A model generated the notes under the pieces. It did not search any database, was not told the DNA's origin, and saw only the letters and a program-made list of their open reading frames with translations. From positions 1 through 64,000 of the forward strand of contig CAJNOL010000116.1 of the NCBI GenBank assembly GCA_905250125.1: a stretch of 64,000 bases of DNA, given 5' to 3'. Both the position numbers and the translations under genes were made by a program. This stretch comes from Rotaria sordida (taxonomy: Eukaryota > Rotifera > Eurotatoria > Philodinida > Philodinidae). Of this stretch, positions 47,755 through 62,700 are shown one piece after another (position 1 is the stretch's first letter; every line of letters begins with the position of its first letter).

Positions 47755-50700
47755 TCACGGATACATAATATCTTCAATTTTCTTCAATAATTCTTTTGTA
47801 TAATCAATAGCTTGTTCAGCTTGAGCTAGAAGAAAAAATGATAAAATTAATTAATTAAAAAACAAAAACAAAATATATAAAACTTACAAACGGTGAATAC
47901 TTCAGCTGGAATTTTTGCAAATCGTGCTGCATTAGGATATTGCATACGATTTGGATCACCAATCCATTTATATAATTTATAACCTATTTCTCGTACATCA
48001 TTATCAATACCAATTAATAAACCTGGTATATCAGCTGTCATATTTTTGCCAGTATCCTTATAATAATGATAAGCTTTTAAGGCTTTTTCAGCTGCCTAAA
48101 GTCATGATGAAAAAAAAATCTTGTTAATGATTATAATGAAAAACGTTACAGACGATGGTCAACAAATGATGCATAACTAACAAGAGAATATCCATCAACG
48201 ATCAAATCTCTTTTGAATTGACACGGGAACATTCCCAGGTGCAGGAGCGCTTCTGAGTCGGGACTTTGTGCATCTTATAGTCTTTGGTGAGCTGTGTCTA
48301 TGATAAAAAAAGTTTGTGTTTCTGACTTGTTTCTGGTGAGATATTGAGTTTCTAGTGATCTTTTTCTATATCACCTCACTTTTGCAGCAATGCTTTATCT
48401 TTGAATATTGACCTGAAACTTTGTCCTCATAAAGGTCTCAGCTAGACTAGCTTGCATAAAAAATTTCTGAAGTTTTGGACAAAGTCTCTCCAGGATACGA
48501 AGATTTGAAAAAATGCATACTATATATACTATCTATGAAAAAGTGTCTGTGCCTTGATCGTTTCATATTCCGGAGAGACTTTGTTCAAAACTTCAGAAAT
48601 TTTTTATGCAAGCTAGTCTAGCTGAGACCTTTATGTGGACAAAGTTTCAGGTCAATATTCAAAGATAAAGCATTGCTGCAAAAGTGAGGTGATATAGAAA
48701 AAAATCACTAAAAATTCAATGTCTCACCAGAAACAAGTCAGAAACACAAACTTTTTTTATCATAGACACAGCTCACTAAAGACTATAAGATGCACAAAGT
48801 CCCGACTCAGAAGCGCTCCTGCATCTGGAAATGTTCCCTGATGAGTACATTCTCAAACGATAGATCTCAATGAGTAGTGAAAAACTTTAAAGTAACTCGA
48901 TTTTCCAGATCTTCTGAGCAGAGATATACGCTTATTACTGTTAATAATGTTGTCATACTAATATTTGTGATATGCCGACCAAACATGTTTTGATTCGGCT
49001 CATTTATATCAATAAATGATAATCAAAAAAGAAAAACATATGCTCTTGGCTAAAGATAATCAACATTGATTTTTCTGATATTTTCAACATACATTCCTTT
49101 TTTATTTTTAGTTAGCATATGTGTTGAAAGTTCAACTCATTTATCGATGCTTCAATTATTTATTCTGAAGAGATATTGCAAAATACGATTAACATTATTC
49201 ATTTTTTTTTAAGTGATTAGTTTTCAATAGCAATAGAGAGTCTATATCAGTGTTTTATCCAAATTTTCTCTTCCAAAGGAACGATTTAAAACTTCACGAG
49301 GACGAGCACATATGTCTTAAAGCAGGTACACATGGTAAAATAACTACAAACGCCGAAAGAGCCAACCTGATCTTTGGAGAAGTACTGCCGCCTATGTTAA
49401 ACAAAACACTGGTATTGATTGTAGTAAAATGTAAATCAATATTTGAAATGTTTTATCACTCATTAAGGTTTATCATTTAGTGTCAATCCTCAATTCAAAA
49501 TCTCAATAAAACTATCAAAAATATTTTTCTTTTGTTATCTATTTTGGTAGATGGATTTCTTTGGAAACTTACTCGATAACATTTATAACAAACCCAATCA
49601 TATGCGACTTGACCAGTAGATGAATGCATATCACTATATGAACTTTCTAAATCATGTTGAGCTTGTTTAAGCCATCGATCGGCTTCAGATTGTTGATAAT
49701 TACGTTTGCGACGTGAATTTGGACTTTCTTCTATTATACAAAAAAAAACAAATAAAAAGATAAATAAATCAATATTAATATATTCGAATTTTTTATTAAG
49801 ATAATAAGCATTCTACGATAAATACTCCCACGTTTACCCAAAAGCAAAGAACACTCACCAAAAATAGGATCCGAGACTAATATGAAAAAAAAAGAAAAGA
49901 AAAATAAAAACAACTGTATCTGTGCGTGTGTAGACTACATGCAAAAACAACTACGTATATATATTTATATATATATATATGTATATAAACGAAAAACTTA
50001 CTTCCTCCAGTTGATGATGATGATGTTTGTGGATGTGTTGTATTATTTGTAGTATTTGTATTATTAGTTGTATTTTCTTCAGTTGGACTAAAAAATCCAT
50101 GACGTCTTGGAAAACCATGTTGACGACGAAACTGCCATTCTTCACGTGCTGTACGAAATGATGATGAACGATGTGGATTAAAACGTGTTTTATTTGTATC
50201 ATTTATATCAGTAGGATCTTTTGGTATATCTTGATAACTACGTTTTGTATCATCGTTTGATTCTTTATTTAAATTATCAAAACTACCAAAACGATCATCA
50301 GTTGTTGTTGTTGATGAATTATGATGATGATCAGTTTTAGTTGTATTTGAATGTTTATTCCAACTAAATCTTGGATCTGATGCTGAAAATGGTGTATGAT
50401 GAAAATTATTAAATGTATTAAAAAATGATGTTAACGGATCATTTTCAAAATGATCTATTTGTTTACGTAAATGTTTAAAAACTTCAGCAGCATAACGTTC
50501 ACGACCGGGATTTTTATCTGGATGCCATTTTAATAATAATTTTTTAACAGTTTTTTTACGTTCTTGTCCAGTTAATTGATATGCTTGTCGTACAGCATTA
50601 TAGATTTCTGTTTTAGTTAATTCAAGTTCAGTTTTATCAATTTTATCTTGTTCATTTGTTTGAGTTGATTCAGATTCTGATTGTGATTCTGATGCTGTAT

Positions 50701-53700
50701 TACTTGATGAATCACTATCAGCTGATGTTTGACCATATGTTTTAAAATTATTAAAACCATTAGTAGAATGTGAATCATTAGTAAAATCCTCAGGATTGTT
50801 CGATTTTTCTGAACGTTTTGAAGAGGAATAAGTTTTTTCACCATTGAATTTATCTTTATCACCATTTTTGCCTATAGACGACACACGCACAGTGAATTAA
50901 TTTTTTTTTTAATTCGGAATTTTAAAGGAAGGAGAGACCGAATGTCACTAAGTACGAGAAAGATTTTCTTATTAAAAAAAAATCTGTTATTTACATCAGA
51001 GATCCATGACGTATATGCGGTTCGTATGCGTTGATCGTTTTCTTTTTGCTCGATGAACACTTTACAAAAGTGTGAAATCGTTTCTTCGATATTTTTCTAA
51101 AACATCTCGAAATATGAGATGACACAACATGTGCTTTATAAAGATTTGCGTCATGTTGTATGGTGGATCTCTAATTGGTATTCTTTTTATAAAGTTAAGT
51201 CATTTTTGTGGAACACACATTATGTTTTTTTCGAAGAAAAATATAGTGAATGTAAGTTTTAATTCGATATGTTGTGGTCCTCTCCCTCAAAGCAACGAGG
51301 AGGAGAGAAGATAAAGGTCAACGGTTTTTGGATATGTTTCCATAACAACCGAAGACAATAGGTGTGCGACTTCTCTTTCGGAGTTTCTTAGCAACGGAAA
51401 ACAAAAAAAAGCACTAAATAGCTTTTCAGTAACATTCCAAAGCCTTCGTTGAAAAATTTGATCGGCTGAAATATGTTTGTGAATGTTCTTAATAATTCCG
51501 TTTTTGATTTTTATCCAAATAAAAATTTATATTCAAGATGTCAAAGGATGATATATAGTCGTGCATTGATTTGCCGCAGTCATCGTATGATCAGCATTGA
51601 AAACATGAACTGATCAAGTTATAACTTTGGAAAATAATCAATACCAATATTTCTGAACTTTTCAAAGTATATAATAATGCGTTGAGATATACTGCGGATA
51701 TGTACAACAGGCTTATTTCCCATTTAAAGCAATGGTTAGGATAATAACAATGTTAAACTAAGAAAAACGGGCGGCGAAAATGGAAAATAACGAGCGCATG
51801 GCAACCAGAGATGTCCATGGCGGTGGTAGGGCGGCAGCGGCAAGTTCTTTTTCGAAGGCGTTGCAAAACTTCATGGATTTGCACAGGATTCAGGTGTCCA
51901 TAAGCGTAACACTCAGAGACTAGATCAATCTCATGAATAGCAACTTTCTATATAGTTCACCGCGTCGTGGCAGCGACGTAGTAGAGTTGAATTTTGGTCG
52001 TGGCGCGACAGCGACACGGGGGTCTCCTCTTTCCTAGGATTGAGCCAGATTCTCAGTCGCGATGGATATCTATGATAGCCACAAGGTAAATAAACAAAAG
52101 TGCGTCAGTAAAAAAAAACATTTCTGTTCGAAATACAGAAATAAATGCGACAGATCGTTTCCATGGTGATCGATTATTTACAATCTGCTAGAGATTTTTC
52201 ACATAATGTATTTTGTGTTAGTATAATGAAGCTAAAGAACATATGTGTGTTCCACATTTTAGCTACACAGGAACTGTACTGACAAACTTTTTTTTTAATT
52301 ATAAGATTTATTTATCAAGTAAAAATAAAAAGTTTGAATTTTATATATTCTCTTTTTTTCAAATCTATCTCTTACGTTGTGGTTTTTTTAATGCTGGAAA
52401 TATTTAAATAGGAGACTATTCGATCTCTCCATTCATTGATAAAATGAATATTTTATTCTTAAACGAATAATTTCAATTAGGATATTTAATATCCATGTCA
52501 ATGTCTTATAGAATATATGTTATAATACCTTTGTCAATAATACATTGAAGAATAAGCAAATGATAAGCAGAAAATAAAAAACAAGAAGTTAAAGCAACGC
52601 ACATCAATGTCATTCGGTCTCTTGTATTTATCTGTTTTATTATTTTTTTCTTTATAATTATTCTTACCTTGTGTAGTTGTTGTTGATGATGATGATGATG
52701 TTTTAAATGAATCTCTTTCGTCAACTGGTTTTGTATGTACAGCATCAAATATTCTTGACCAATGTTCAAGTACATAAAAATTTGATGCTTCAATTTTTTG
52801 TGTTTCATTAGCATCGTTTATTTTACATATAAATACATATGACAATGATGATGAATCAAATTTTTTTGATGACCATTCATCTTTATTATCATTTTGTTCA
52901 TTGAGATTTTCTTTCATAATTTTTTCAACTTCACAATAAATATATAAATCATTCATACGATAAACACATAAATCTCCTGGTAATACCTGATGTTGTTCTA
53001 TATTAAATTGTTGTAATTGTTCAATGTCATCACCATAAACATTACCCGGTGATGGTATATATTGTAATTTAAGTATAGATAAAATATTTTCTTCTGTAGC
53101 AACATTAACTAAATTTAATAATTTTGACATTTGTCCAATTGTTGTTGCTAATAAAGCAGCCATAACAGAATTATCTAATTGTAATTCTGATAAACCTAAA
53201 CATGGACTTAATGCACGTGCTAAACACAATGTAAAATATGGTTGTTCGGTATGTTTCATACTAATATATAATATAATATTTTCTTCGCCTTCAGCAACTA
53301 AATAAACAGCTTTTTCATCAACAGATTGGTCAACTTTTTGTTGTGTTTTTTTATAAATTAAATTTGTTTCAAGATATTCAACACATGTGACTTTAACAAA
53401 TGTTAAACGTTGACGTATTAAATTTTCAACATCATCAATTGATATTATTTTAGGATTTTGTTGTCGTGCAACATGATTTGCAATAACACGTGCCATACAA
53501 CGATGTAAATGACGTGATGATAATAATTGATTATATTTTCTTTCAAGATTAAATAAAAAACGTTGACGATGTGATTCTTCATCTTCAGGTATTGTTATTG
53601 AAAATGATTCTTCATATTTTTGACTAAATAATATTGGACGTTGACTAACAAATACTTTATCAATTATTTCACGTAAATTTGTTGGTGATGATGATGATGT

Positions 53701-53710
53701 TTGTTTTGTA

Positions 53711-53755
<45 letters not shown>

Positions 53756-56700
53756 TCTAATTTAAGTACACGTTCATTTGGATTAAACATAAATTTATCA
53801 TGAATTAATTTTGTCATATAATCAAGTTTTGTTTTATCATCCATGATTACAATATCATTCGATTTAACTAATTTAAAGTCATTCGATACAAGATAAAGAC
53901 CTAGAAAACAAAAAAAAAAGAAATTTTTTACATTATACTATTTACTAAATAATACAAATAGATTTGATATAGATAGATATGTGTAGCGAGACCAACAGTC
54001 TCATTCAAGGATGTCTTGGTAAAAACAGTAATTTTCTATTAAGTTTGACTTAAGATTTTCGAATTTGAAGAATCTGAGTTGATAATTGATTTCGCGAAAT
54101 TTTTGCTTGTAATTTTTCTCGACATATCAACTATCGGTCCAGATTTCTTGCGTTCGAAAACCTTTGATCATTGATGGAATCGGTCTACCGGTAGACTGAT
54201 ATCGAACTGATAGACCGGTCGGCTTAAAATCAGCACCAGCATCGAACGGTTATTACCAGTTCTAGCTATGATTAAATGTGTACACCGAACGTATTAAAGT
54301 TTTTTTTTGCATAATTTGTTTTCGTGAAATTCCAATAAAACTTCATTATATATCTAATGAACAACATCAATTAGGACCAGTAAGAATGTTGCAAGAGTCT
54401 CGATGAAAACAACAGAAGTATAAAAAACGTTAAACCAGTAGCTATCTACAGATTGGCAAGCCGTTAAATCGGTAACAAATTGGTAAGACCGGTAACAGAC
54501 CAGAGATGGAACCGGCTGCCAGCCAGTCCGGTCCCGTACCGGTACGAGTTTTAGACCGGCCAGTAACTGGTAGATCGACCTGTCTGACCTTTTCAAATCA
54601 GCACTAGTGCCAGTCGTCAAAGTTTCAGACTGATTCCATCTCTGTATCAGGTATGCGATACAACTTGGCACATCAAGTTTGTCACACGGTAGATCAAATT
54701 TTCCATATCTAAACTACTCTTTCTCTGCTACTGTGCATTATCGAAATATCATTCGTTATTGGTAGATCAAGCCGGTCGCTGGTAGATCGGTCAGTTACCG
54801 ATAAACCAACCGGTCTAGTTCGGTTTGACTTTTTCAGACAGGTACCAGTATCGGTCTTCAAAAATTCAGATCGATTCCATCTCTGTAACAGACCGTTAGG
54901 TCGGTGAATAACGGTAGACTGCCAGACGGATATCAAACCGGTGGACTGGCCGATCTGAAGTTCGAATCGGTTCGATCTATGCCTTTGGTCAAACTCAATA
55001 CGAAATCATAATACTCTCAAAATAAGGGACTTTGGACTAAGGGCTAGATTAGACTCCTGTAGGGTAGTTCCCTGCATATCATGCATTCAGTCGGACATTA
55101 GATAAGAAAATAAGCATCAACATTTAATTAATCGAAATATAGTAATAAATATACATTGACACATGCTCTATGCGATAGAATTAAGATTTTTGTTAATAGC
55201 TGCTCAAATGGTAAGCGAAATCATTTTATATTCCAAATCTGCATATCTTCTTCTAAAAACTCCGAGTTTTTAGGTAAAATACATTTTTCTCAGAACAAAA
55301 ACCTTGATATAAAATAAGATAGAAGATTCTCTAGATGAATCAATGTAAAAGACATATTAGAAACCTCAGAACTTCTATTATATCCAGATAATTTTAGTTT
55401 TTCAAACAAATTTTCTTGCATACTATTAGATTAGTCTTAATCATGCGCCGTCTGCATATAAAAATAATGTTTCTTCAAACATCAAATACTCATAATTAAG
55501 GATAATCTATAGAAATTATTGTCTTTTTTCGTCAACGTCTGAGATCATAGTCACTATGTTTTCTGCATCTGAGAACAGGTATTTAAACATCATCATAGAT
55601 TAACAAGTGTATATGTCTTTGATGACGCCTACATCAAGGTAGCTTCGTCCTCCTCTCCTTAACACCTGAACATTTTAGAAACCTTGAAGACTTCTATTGC
55701 AACCAGGGTTTTTTTGACAGAAAACATATTTTTAAGAAGAAGAAATGCCGGTAAAGGTCTTCCTTAAGTGTTCTTCGTCAAAAGCTTTCTTTTTCAAAAA
55801 GAATGTTTTTTTTCTCATTACATGTCAGCCAGTGTTGCTAAAAATATACACTGCCTTGCAGTGTAGAACGAGAAAAATGTAAGATTAGGGTAAGAAAATT
55901 CTTTTTTTAGACAGAGTACAGAACACAAAAAATGTCTATCCTGCACATTGTAACGAGACCGACAGTAGGCTCTGTTTTGATACACAGAGGTGTCCCTTCA
56001 AACCAAAAAAATGCGAACATTATTAAAACAACAACTTTTAACTTTAATAATAAAAAATATATGTATATATATATATAGATCATTGTTTTTTTTTCTTACC
56101 TGGTAATTTTGTTTGTGAATTAATTGTTGTACTTGCTGCTAAATATTTAAAAAAACATTCCATGGCTTTTAATGATTTACATAATTCATTTGAATTTAAA
56201 TAATCTTGTTCACAAACTTTAGCTAATTTTCTTAATATATCACCATATAACATTGGATGTGGTTCTGATTTTGCACCAATTTGTAGAAAAAAATCTTTAT
56301 ATTCATAAAAATCATCATCTAATGAAAAAATAAATGGTGGTATTTCATCAGTTACAGGTAAATTTAAACAAAAAAATTTTGCTTGTAAAAATTGACGACG
56401 TGTTCGAGAATAAATAAATTCTCGATCTTCTAATTCTTTATAAATTTCATTACGACGTTCAATTTTAATTTCATGTTGAAAATAATGATATATAGATTTT
56501 AATACTGGTATTAAAATATCATCAATCATATGTTGAGTTATTTGTATTGGAGATTTTACTTCACTAAAAAAAAACAAAAAGAAAAAACAACAAAATCAAA
56601 ATAAGAAAAAATGAATTTTATACAGACTTGAGTTTTTCATATTTTAATGAAAATTTTTTTGCTAAATTTGAAAGATTTTTTTGTACTAATGCATATGATG

Positions 56701-59700
56701 GTTTTTTATTTAATTTAAAAAATTCTAATGCATTTTGATCAATAGATTCTTGTTGATCATTTATATCATTATAATATTCAAGACGAATAAATTCTGGTAA
56801 TAAAAATGATGATGTCCAACATAATTTTGCATCTTTTAATAATTCACCATCACTTAATTTAATACATGTATAACGAAAATTATCATTTGGATTTATATCT
56901 GTTGATATTGTATATTGTTCATGTAATTGTAATAATTCATCATTTTCTAAATGCATTTGATATGGTTCAAGAAATTTATAATCTAATATTGAATTATCAT
57001 AACGTGTCCAATTTGTTAATAAATGTTCATATAAATATTTTGAACGTTTACGTTGTTCATTTGTCCAACCATCTTGTTTAACATTAACTTGTATAGATTC
57101 CATGATTTGTTTACATTTATCAGTTGATATATATGAACGAAGACCACATTCTTTAAGAAATTTTAATAATGTTGGTGTATGAAATTGTTCATCAGGAAAA
57201 TGATGAACATCTAAGATAGAACGAATATTTTTTATATTTGGATCGTATAATTCGTAAATTGCACAAATTTCAGGTGGATCACGCTAGAAGAAAAAAAATC
57301 AAAGAAGAAAAGAAAAAAAAATTATGAATAAGACAGTAAATTCAAGGTTATGTTTCTTATTCTACCTGTGGTCTTGATATTCCTGTTGATACTTTTTGTG
57401 AATAATCATTATTATTCATTGATGTTTGTGTAAATATTTCTAAATGATCATGTAACTGTTTTCTACATTGTTCTTTTTCATGTGGAAATAATTTTTCATC
57501 AATATCTTCAATAAAATATTTTAATAAATTTGCTTGAGATTTAACATCTAATTTTCGAAAATATGGTAAACATAATTGTAAAAATATTTCCAAATCTGAT
57601 AATATATTAAAACGTATATGAGAAAATATTTTACTTAATGGTTCAATTTTTTTTTGCATTAATAAAACAGTTTTTTTTTCATGAAATTGTTCACTAAAAA
57701 AATTTCTTTTAAATGATCGACGAATTATATTTGACCAATCTTCATTTAATATATAAACATGAGCAAAATTTTCTAATGAACAACATTGTTGAATAGGTAT
57801 TTGCTGTTGTTGTTGTTTATCATCAGTAGAAATAATACCCCAAAGTGGTTTATAAATTTTTAATTCACGCAATTTTTGAAAATTACCTTGATAACCATGT
57901 ATTAAAAAATCATTAAAATATTTTAATATTATAACAATATCATCATCAGATAAATTATTTGTTATTTGTGTATGTTTATTTAATTCAAGTAAAAATTCTA
58001 AAACAATATTTGGATTTAATTCATCCATATTTTCAACTAATTGTGGATTTATATGTGGATCATCAAGACGTGCTAAAATTGATTCCAATTTTTTATTACC
58101 AAATATTTTTGGAAATACACGTGAAGGATTAGTTGCTGACATATTTGTTGTTACAATTTGAGATTCCATTGATGGAGCTGGTGGTGGTGTTGATGGTCTA
58201 GTTGTTGCTGTTATTGTAGGAGTTTTTCGCACTTTTACACCTGCTTTTAAACAAACACGTCGATCGATTGATGGATGCACATAATGTTCGTCTTGTGATG
58301 ATGACGATGGATTTGATACTAAGACAACAAAAAAACAAAAATAACAGTTACATCAATATATGGGCATTTAAATATTTTAACACAAAACACACACACACTC
58401 TCTCGATTTTTTTACAATTAGGTATGGATGGAGCTTTGAAGAAAATCGTGTGATTACTACGTTTTAGTGGCGTCGTTGACATTCTATCGTCTCGAAGTTT
58501 GTATTAGTAATACTGTTACTTTTTATACATTGACAAATGCTGCCACAACAACCAATAATTGCTTCGATAGTGGGAGGCATAAGAAGATGACTGACAGAAT
58601 CGAGAAAAGAAATGTGCTCTTGCTTTGAAATACAACGAGAAGAAAAAGAAGCCAATGTTGCTGACGAGCACAAGGCTATAGTAATAATAAAGTAAATAGC
58701 TATTGTCTTTGTTTAAATGTATTGTATATTAAGTCAAGTACTTGTGAAATGCAATGTAGAAATCGTTAAAAATGAATATTTTTATATTTAATTGAATACA
58801 TCAATATTCTTGCATCATATTTAGAAAAGTATAAAAAGCATATGATGTTACGGATGAACTAGCTCACGTATGAAACGAAGGATACATATATGTCAGGGAA
58901 CAAAAGACAAAAAAAAATGGATTGATTGTATTGAATATCACATAACTTGAATAAATAAATTTAACCTTACCTATATGTTCTCGTTCGAATGGGTAAAAAA
59001 ATAATGTTGGACCAGAATGAAGAACACAATCAATATTTGGTAAATATAAAATAATATTTGTATTAAATATATTTGAATATTGTTCAATTAATAATGTATA
59101 AATATTTTGTAATAATGTTAAATCATCTTTATCAATTGGTTTTGTGCCATATTTTTTTCTAATTTGTTCAATTATATTTAAAAGATCTTTACCATCAATT
59201 TGTATTTTAATTTGTAATAAATCAAGAAAAAAATTCTTATAATATTTATGTAATGATATTGGTAATGAATAATAATATGGTTTCAAACTATTTGGTAATG
59301 ATGTACGATTTGGTGCATGCCATAATAATTGTGATAATGATAAAAATAAATATGTATCTGTCGATGATGAATCATTCATATAAATAAGGCGACGTTGAGA
59401 AAAAAATTCGCGTATATCACGTATAGATTGTTCTAATTGATTAGATTTTATTGTTGATAAACGTTGTTCATTTGTTTTTAAATGGGGAAAACAATATGAT
59501 TGAATATAATCATATATTGAATAGCTCATGTCTAAAAAAACAAACAATTTATATATAAAAAAAAACAAAACCTAGATGACTTTGTAGATTATTTTCGAGG
59601 ACAAATAGAAAAAAAAACGAATGTAAGGATATGTGGATAATTACTGGCAGACAAATAAATATCTATGTATTGTTGTTATAGAAGAATATCCAAAAATTAA

Positions 59701-62700
59701 TTCAATAAGATTTATTTTCAATTGTTGTAAGTATTAGAAAGAATTCAAATGGAGAAAAATAGTTTCGAATAAGGGAATGAAAAATTATCATTAGATTTAC
59801 AAAGATAGGAATTCCAGAAAACCAAAACTCTAGTTTTTCAACATCTAAAGTACATAAATATAATTTTGTTTAGACAACATAGAACGATAGTGTAAACTAT
59901 TTTCTGTCAAAAATAAGATATCGTCGAGTTATCTATGACATTTTTTGGTTGAGATACAGCAATTTCATTGAAGGTCAAAAAATGGTTTTTTTTTCATAGG
60001 AAATTGTAAAAAAAACAAACAATTTTTCTGTCTCTCAGCGTTGCAGAGAACTCGGTGATATCTCATTTTGTAGAGATTTGTTCTATGTAGTCTAAAAAAA
60101 ACTATATTTACCTATTCTAGGTGCTCAATAACTAACCGTTGGGATTTTTTTGTCTTTCGAAATCTGATAATAATTTTTATTTCCTTATATTCCTTTTGGT
60201 TTCTAGCATTGACAGCAACAGAAAAAAAATTGAGAGTAAACTTTGATGATTAATTTTGGTATGTACTGTATTCTTGAAGTATAGACTAATTAGAAATAGT
60301 AGACATGTTTAGGATATAATCTGGGTCCTGTCAGAAATGCTAAAAATTTTGGTAGAATGTACTCTTCTATGACGCTTTGGTAGAAACAATATTAAAGTTT
60401 ACTGGGTCATTTTTAATGCGAATTTATATAATTTCAATAATTTTTTTTTTGTTTTCATATTAACAAAAGGTTCTGTGAAATTCTCTACAAATGACTGTAT
60501 TGACTGTTTTATAATAAAATATGAAAATGAAAAACTTCACGAAAAATATTAAGAATCTTCAAAGTCGTTAACTTTCTAGCCAAAAATATGGGTTTTCGTT
60601 TTGCAATTTTTATTTTGCTCTATGCTAGGATACGAAGATCTAGTTATCCACTTTATTGTCCTTGAAGATTTTCCATATTAATCAGTTCATTTCAAGAACA
60701 TCATCTTTTCTAATGTAACCCAAACATCGTGAGAAAGAACAAATCTGACAGCATCAGGGAACTTATTTCTATGATATGTCCTAGGCAAAATTTAAGTATA
60801 GGTTAAATTAAACTTAGAATTTGTTTTTAATTAGATCCCAAACGGAGAAATTCTAATTTTCGCTTATATTAAGCAAACCTAGCACTTATTCATATTATAA
60901 TTTATGCATCAACAACTGCTTCTATGTCGACATCACAAAATGATTTTCGAAAGTATATTTATAAACAAGTGAATCAACATTTTAGAGTATTAAATTCCGA
61001 GAGAAGACAATTATTGTTCTTTTGCAAGGAATATATAATCTAAAAAGACCTTCATCTTTTTGGTTCGAACATAACAAAACTTAACAACACAATGTATTTA
61101 TACTTTATATATCATCTATGAACCAAGTTAAATTCGAAGTAGTTTTCAAGTCCCAGCAACAATTTTTTTTTAACAATGGCATTTTAAAGAGAACGAATTG
61201 AGAGATGCACCGCATTTTCTACAACCTTTCCTTAAAAAATTAAAACTATCACAAAATTTATCAAAAAATCGACTAAAAAACGTCTTTTTATGGTTTTTGG
61301 GATAGTACATTCAATATATGGATTTTAAAAAGAATTTCATCGCGCATCGTTTAGATATGAAAATAAATAAAAAAATAATTGAGATTATATATTTATATAT
61401 ATATAATTTCTTCAATATCTTACCAAGTATATATTTCGATGTTATTTGATGATTATAAGTAATTGAACTAGGACTATTAATAACAGTTAATTTTGCAAGT
61501 TCATCAAGTTGTTTAAGTACATCTCGTAATTCAATTTTATTTATATCATCAAGACCAAGAAAATGTTCAACTTGTTTTGTTATAATTGGTTGTTCTTGTG
61601 CATTTTTTGATTGTTGTGCTATTGGCCATGAACAACAAATTAATTGTTCATATTGTTGAGATAAAATATCTTTTGGTTTAAATAATCGACCAATATATTT
61701 ATCACCCATCCATGTTAAACTAATACCATTTAATTCTATAGGTCGTTGTTTTATTGGTATAAATGGTAATTCACGTAATTGTAATGATGCACGTGAACGT
61801 GCTTCTTTATCATGTAATGCTTCATGTATATGAATAGTTGATGTTTGAGAATTAATTGGTTTTTCACGTGATATTGTTGTTGATTGACGTGAACGACGAT
61901 CTGATGAATCATCATTTTCATCAAATGTTCGAGTTGTATTGGAATTTGATAATGTTAACATATCATTAAGAATTTGAAGAAGTGCTAATGAACGTTCATG
62001 AGCTAAATCATAGTCACGCATACGTTGAATTGATTCACAGCGTTCAACAAGTTCAGGCCATGTTACAAGATTATCATCACATTTCATACCTATTTAACAG
62101 AAAAACAAAAAAGATGATGATTTCAAAGATTATATTTATATAATATATAAAATTTAATTCTTATTTTGCGAAATCATTTTATTTAACGAACAAATGATGC
62201 ATTTAAGTAAAATGATAAAATAGCATTTTTATTTTGATTTCTATCAAAATATGAACAGACTAATCTATATAAGAGTACTTCCATCTGTCATCGTTCAATA
62301 TTCTAATGTATTATTGAAAAAAATGATCCTAATAGCAACCAATAGAATTCTATGAATAAAAATAAGTATTTTGTTTTCCTAGAATAGTGTTGACACAATC
62401 AACAGATAATCATATACGATGATAGAGTTTTTTGTCAATCTTTGAAATCAAGAACAAACAAAAAAAAAAGAGTTAACTCATTGGATTGAATTGTATATTT
62501 TCACAGACTATGTCTAACAATTATTTATCTTACGAAACATCATTGTTAATACGAAATGAATGATGATATGAAGAGTCATAGATTACAGTCATATGTTTTC
62601 TTGTTTCCATACAAATTATATTATTATATGAATCCAATTAAAACGAAACTCGAGGGAAAAGACAAAAAGAAAACAAAATGTAATATTTGTGAATGGAATA

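Noticed and set aside
47322-47777. 151-codon minus-strand frame downstream of the sacsin-like gene
   Set aside because: It is low-complexity Phe/Leu/Tyr-rich sequence over microsatellites and overlaps the proper last exon in another frame.
53981-55990. Direct repeat TGTARCGAGACCRACAGT at about 53981 and 55949 suggesting LTR-like ends
   Set aside because: Similarity stops after about 20 bp and nothing between looks like a retroelement.
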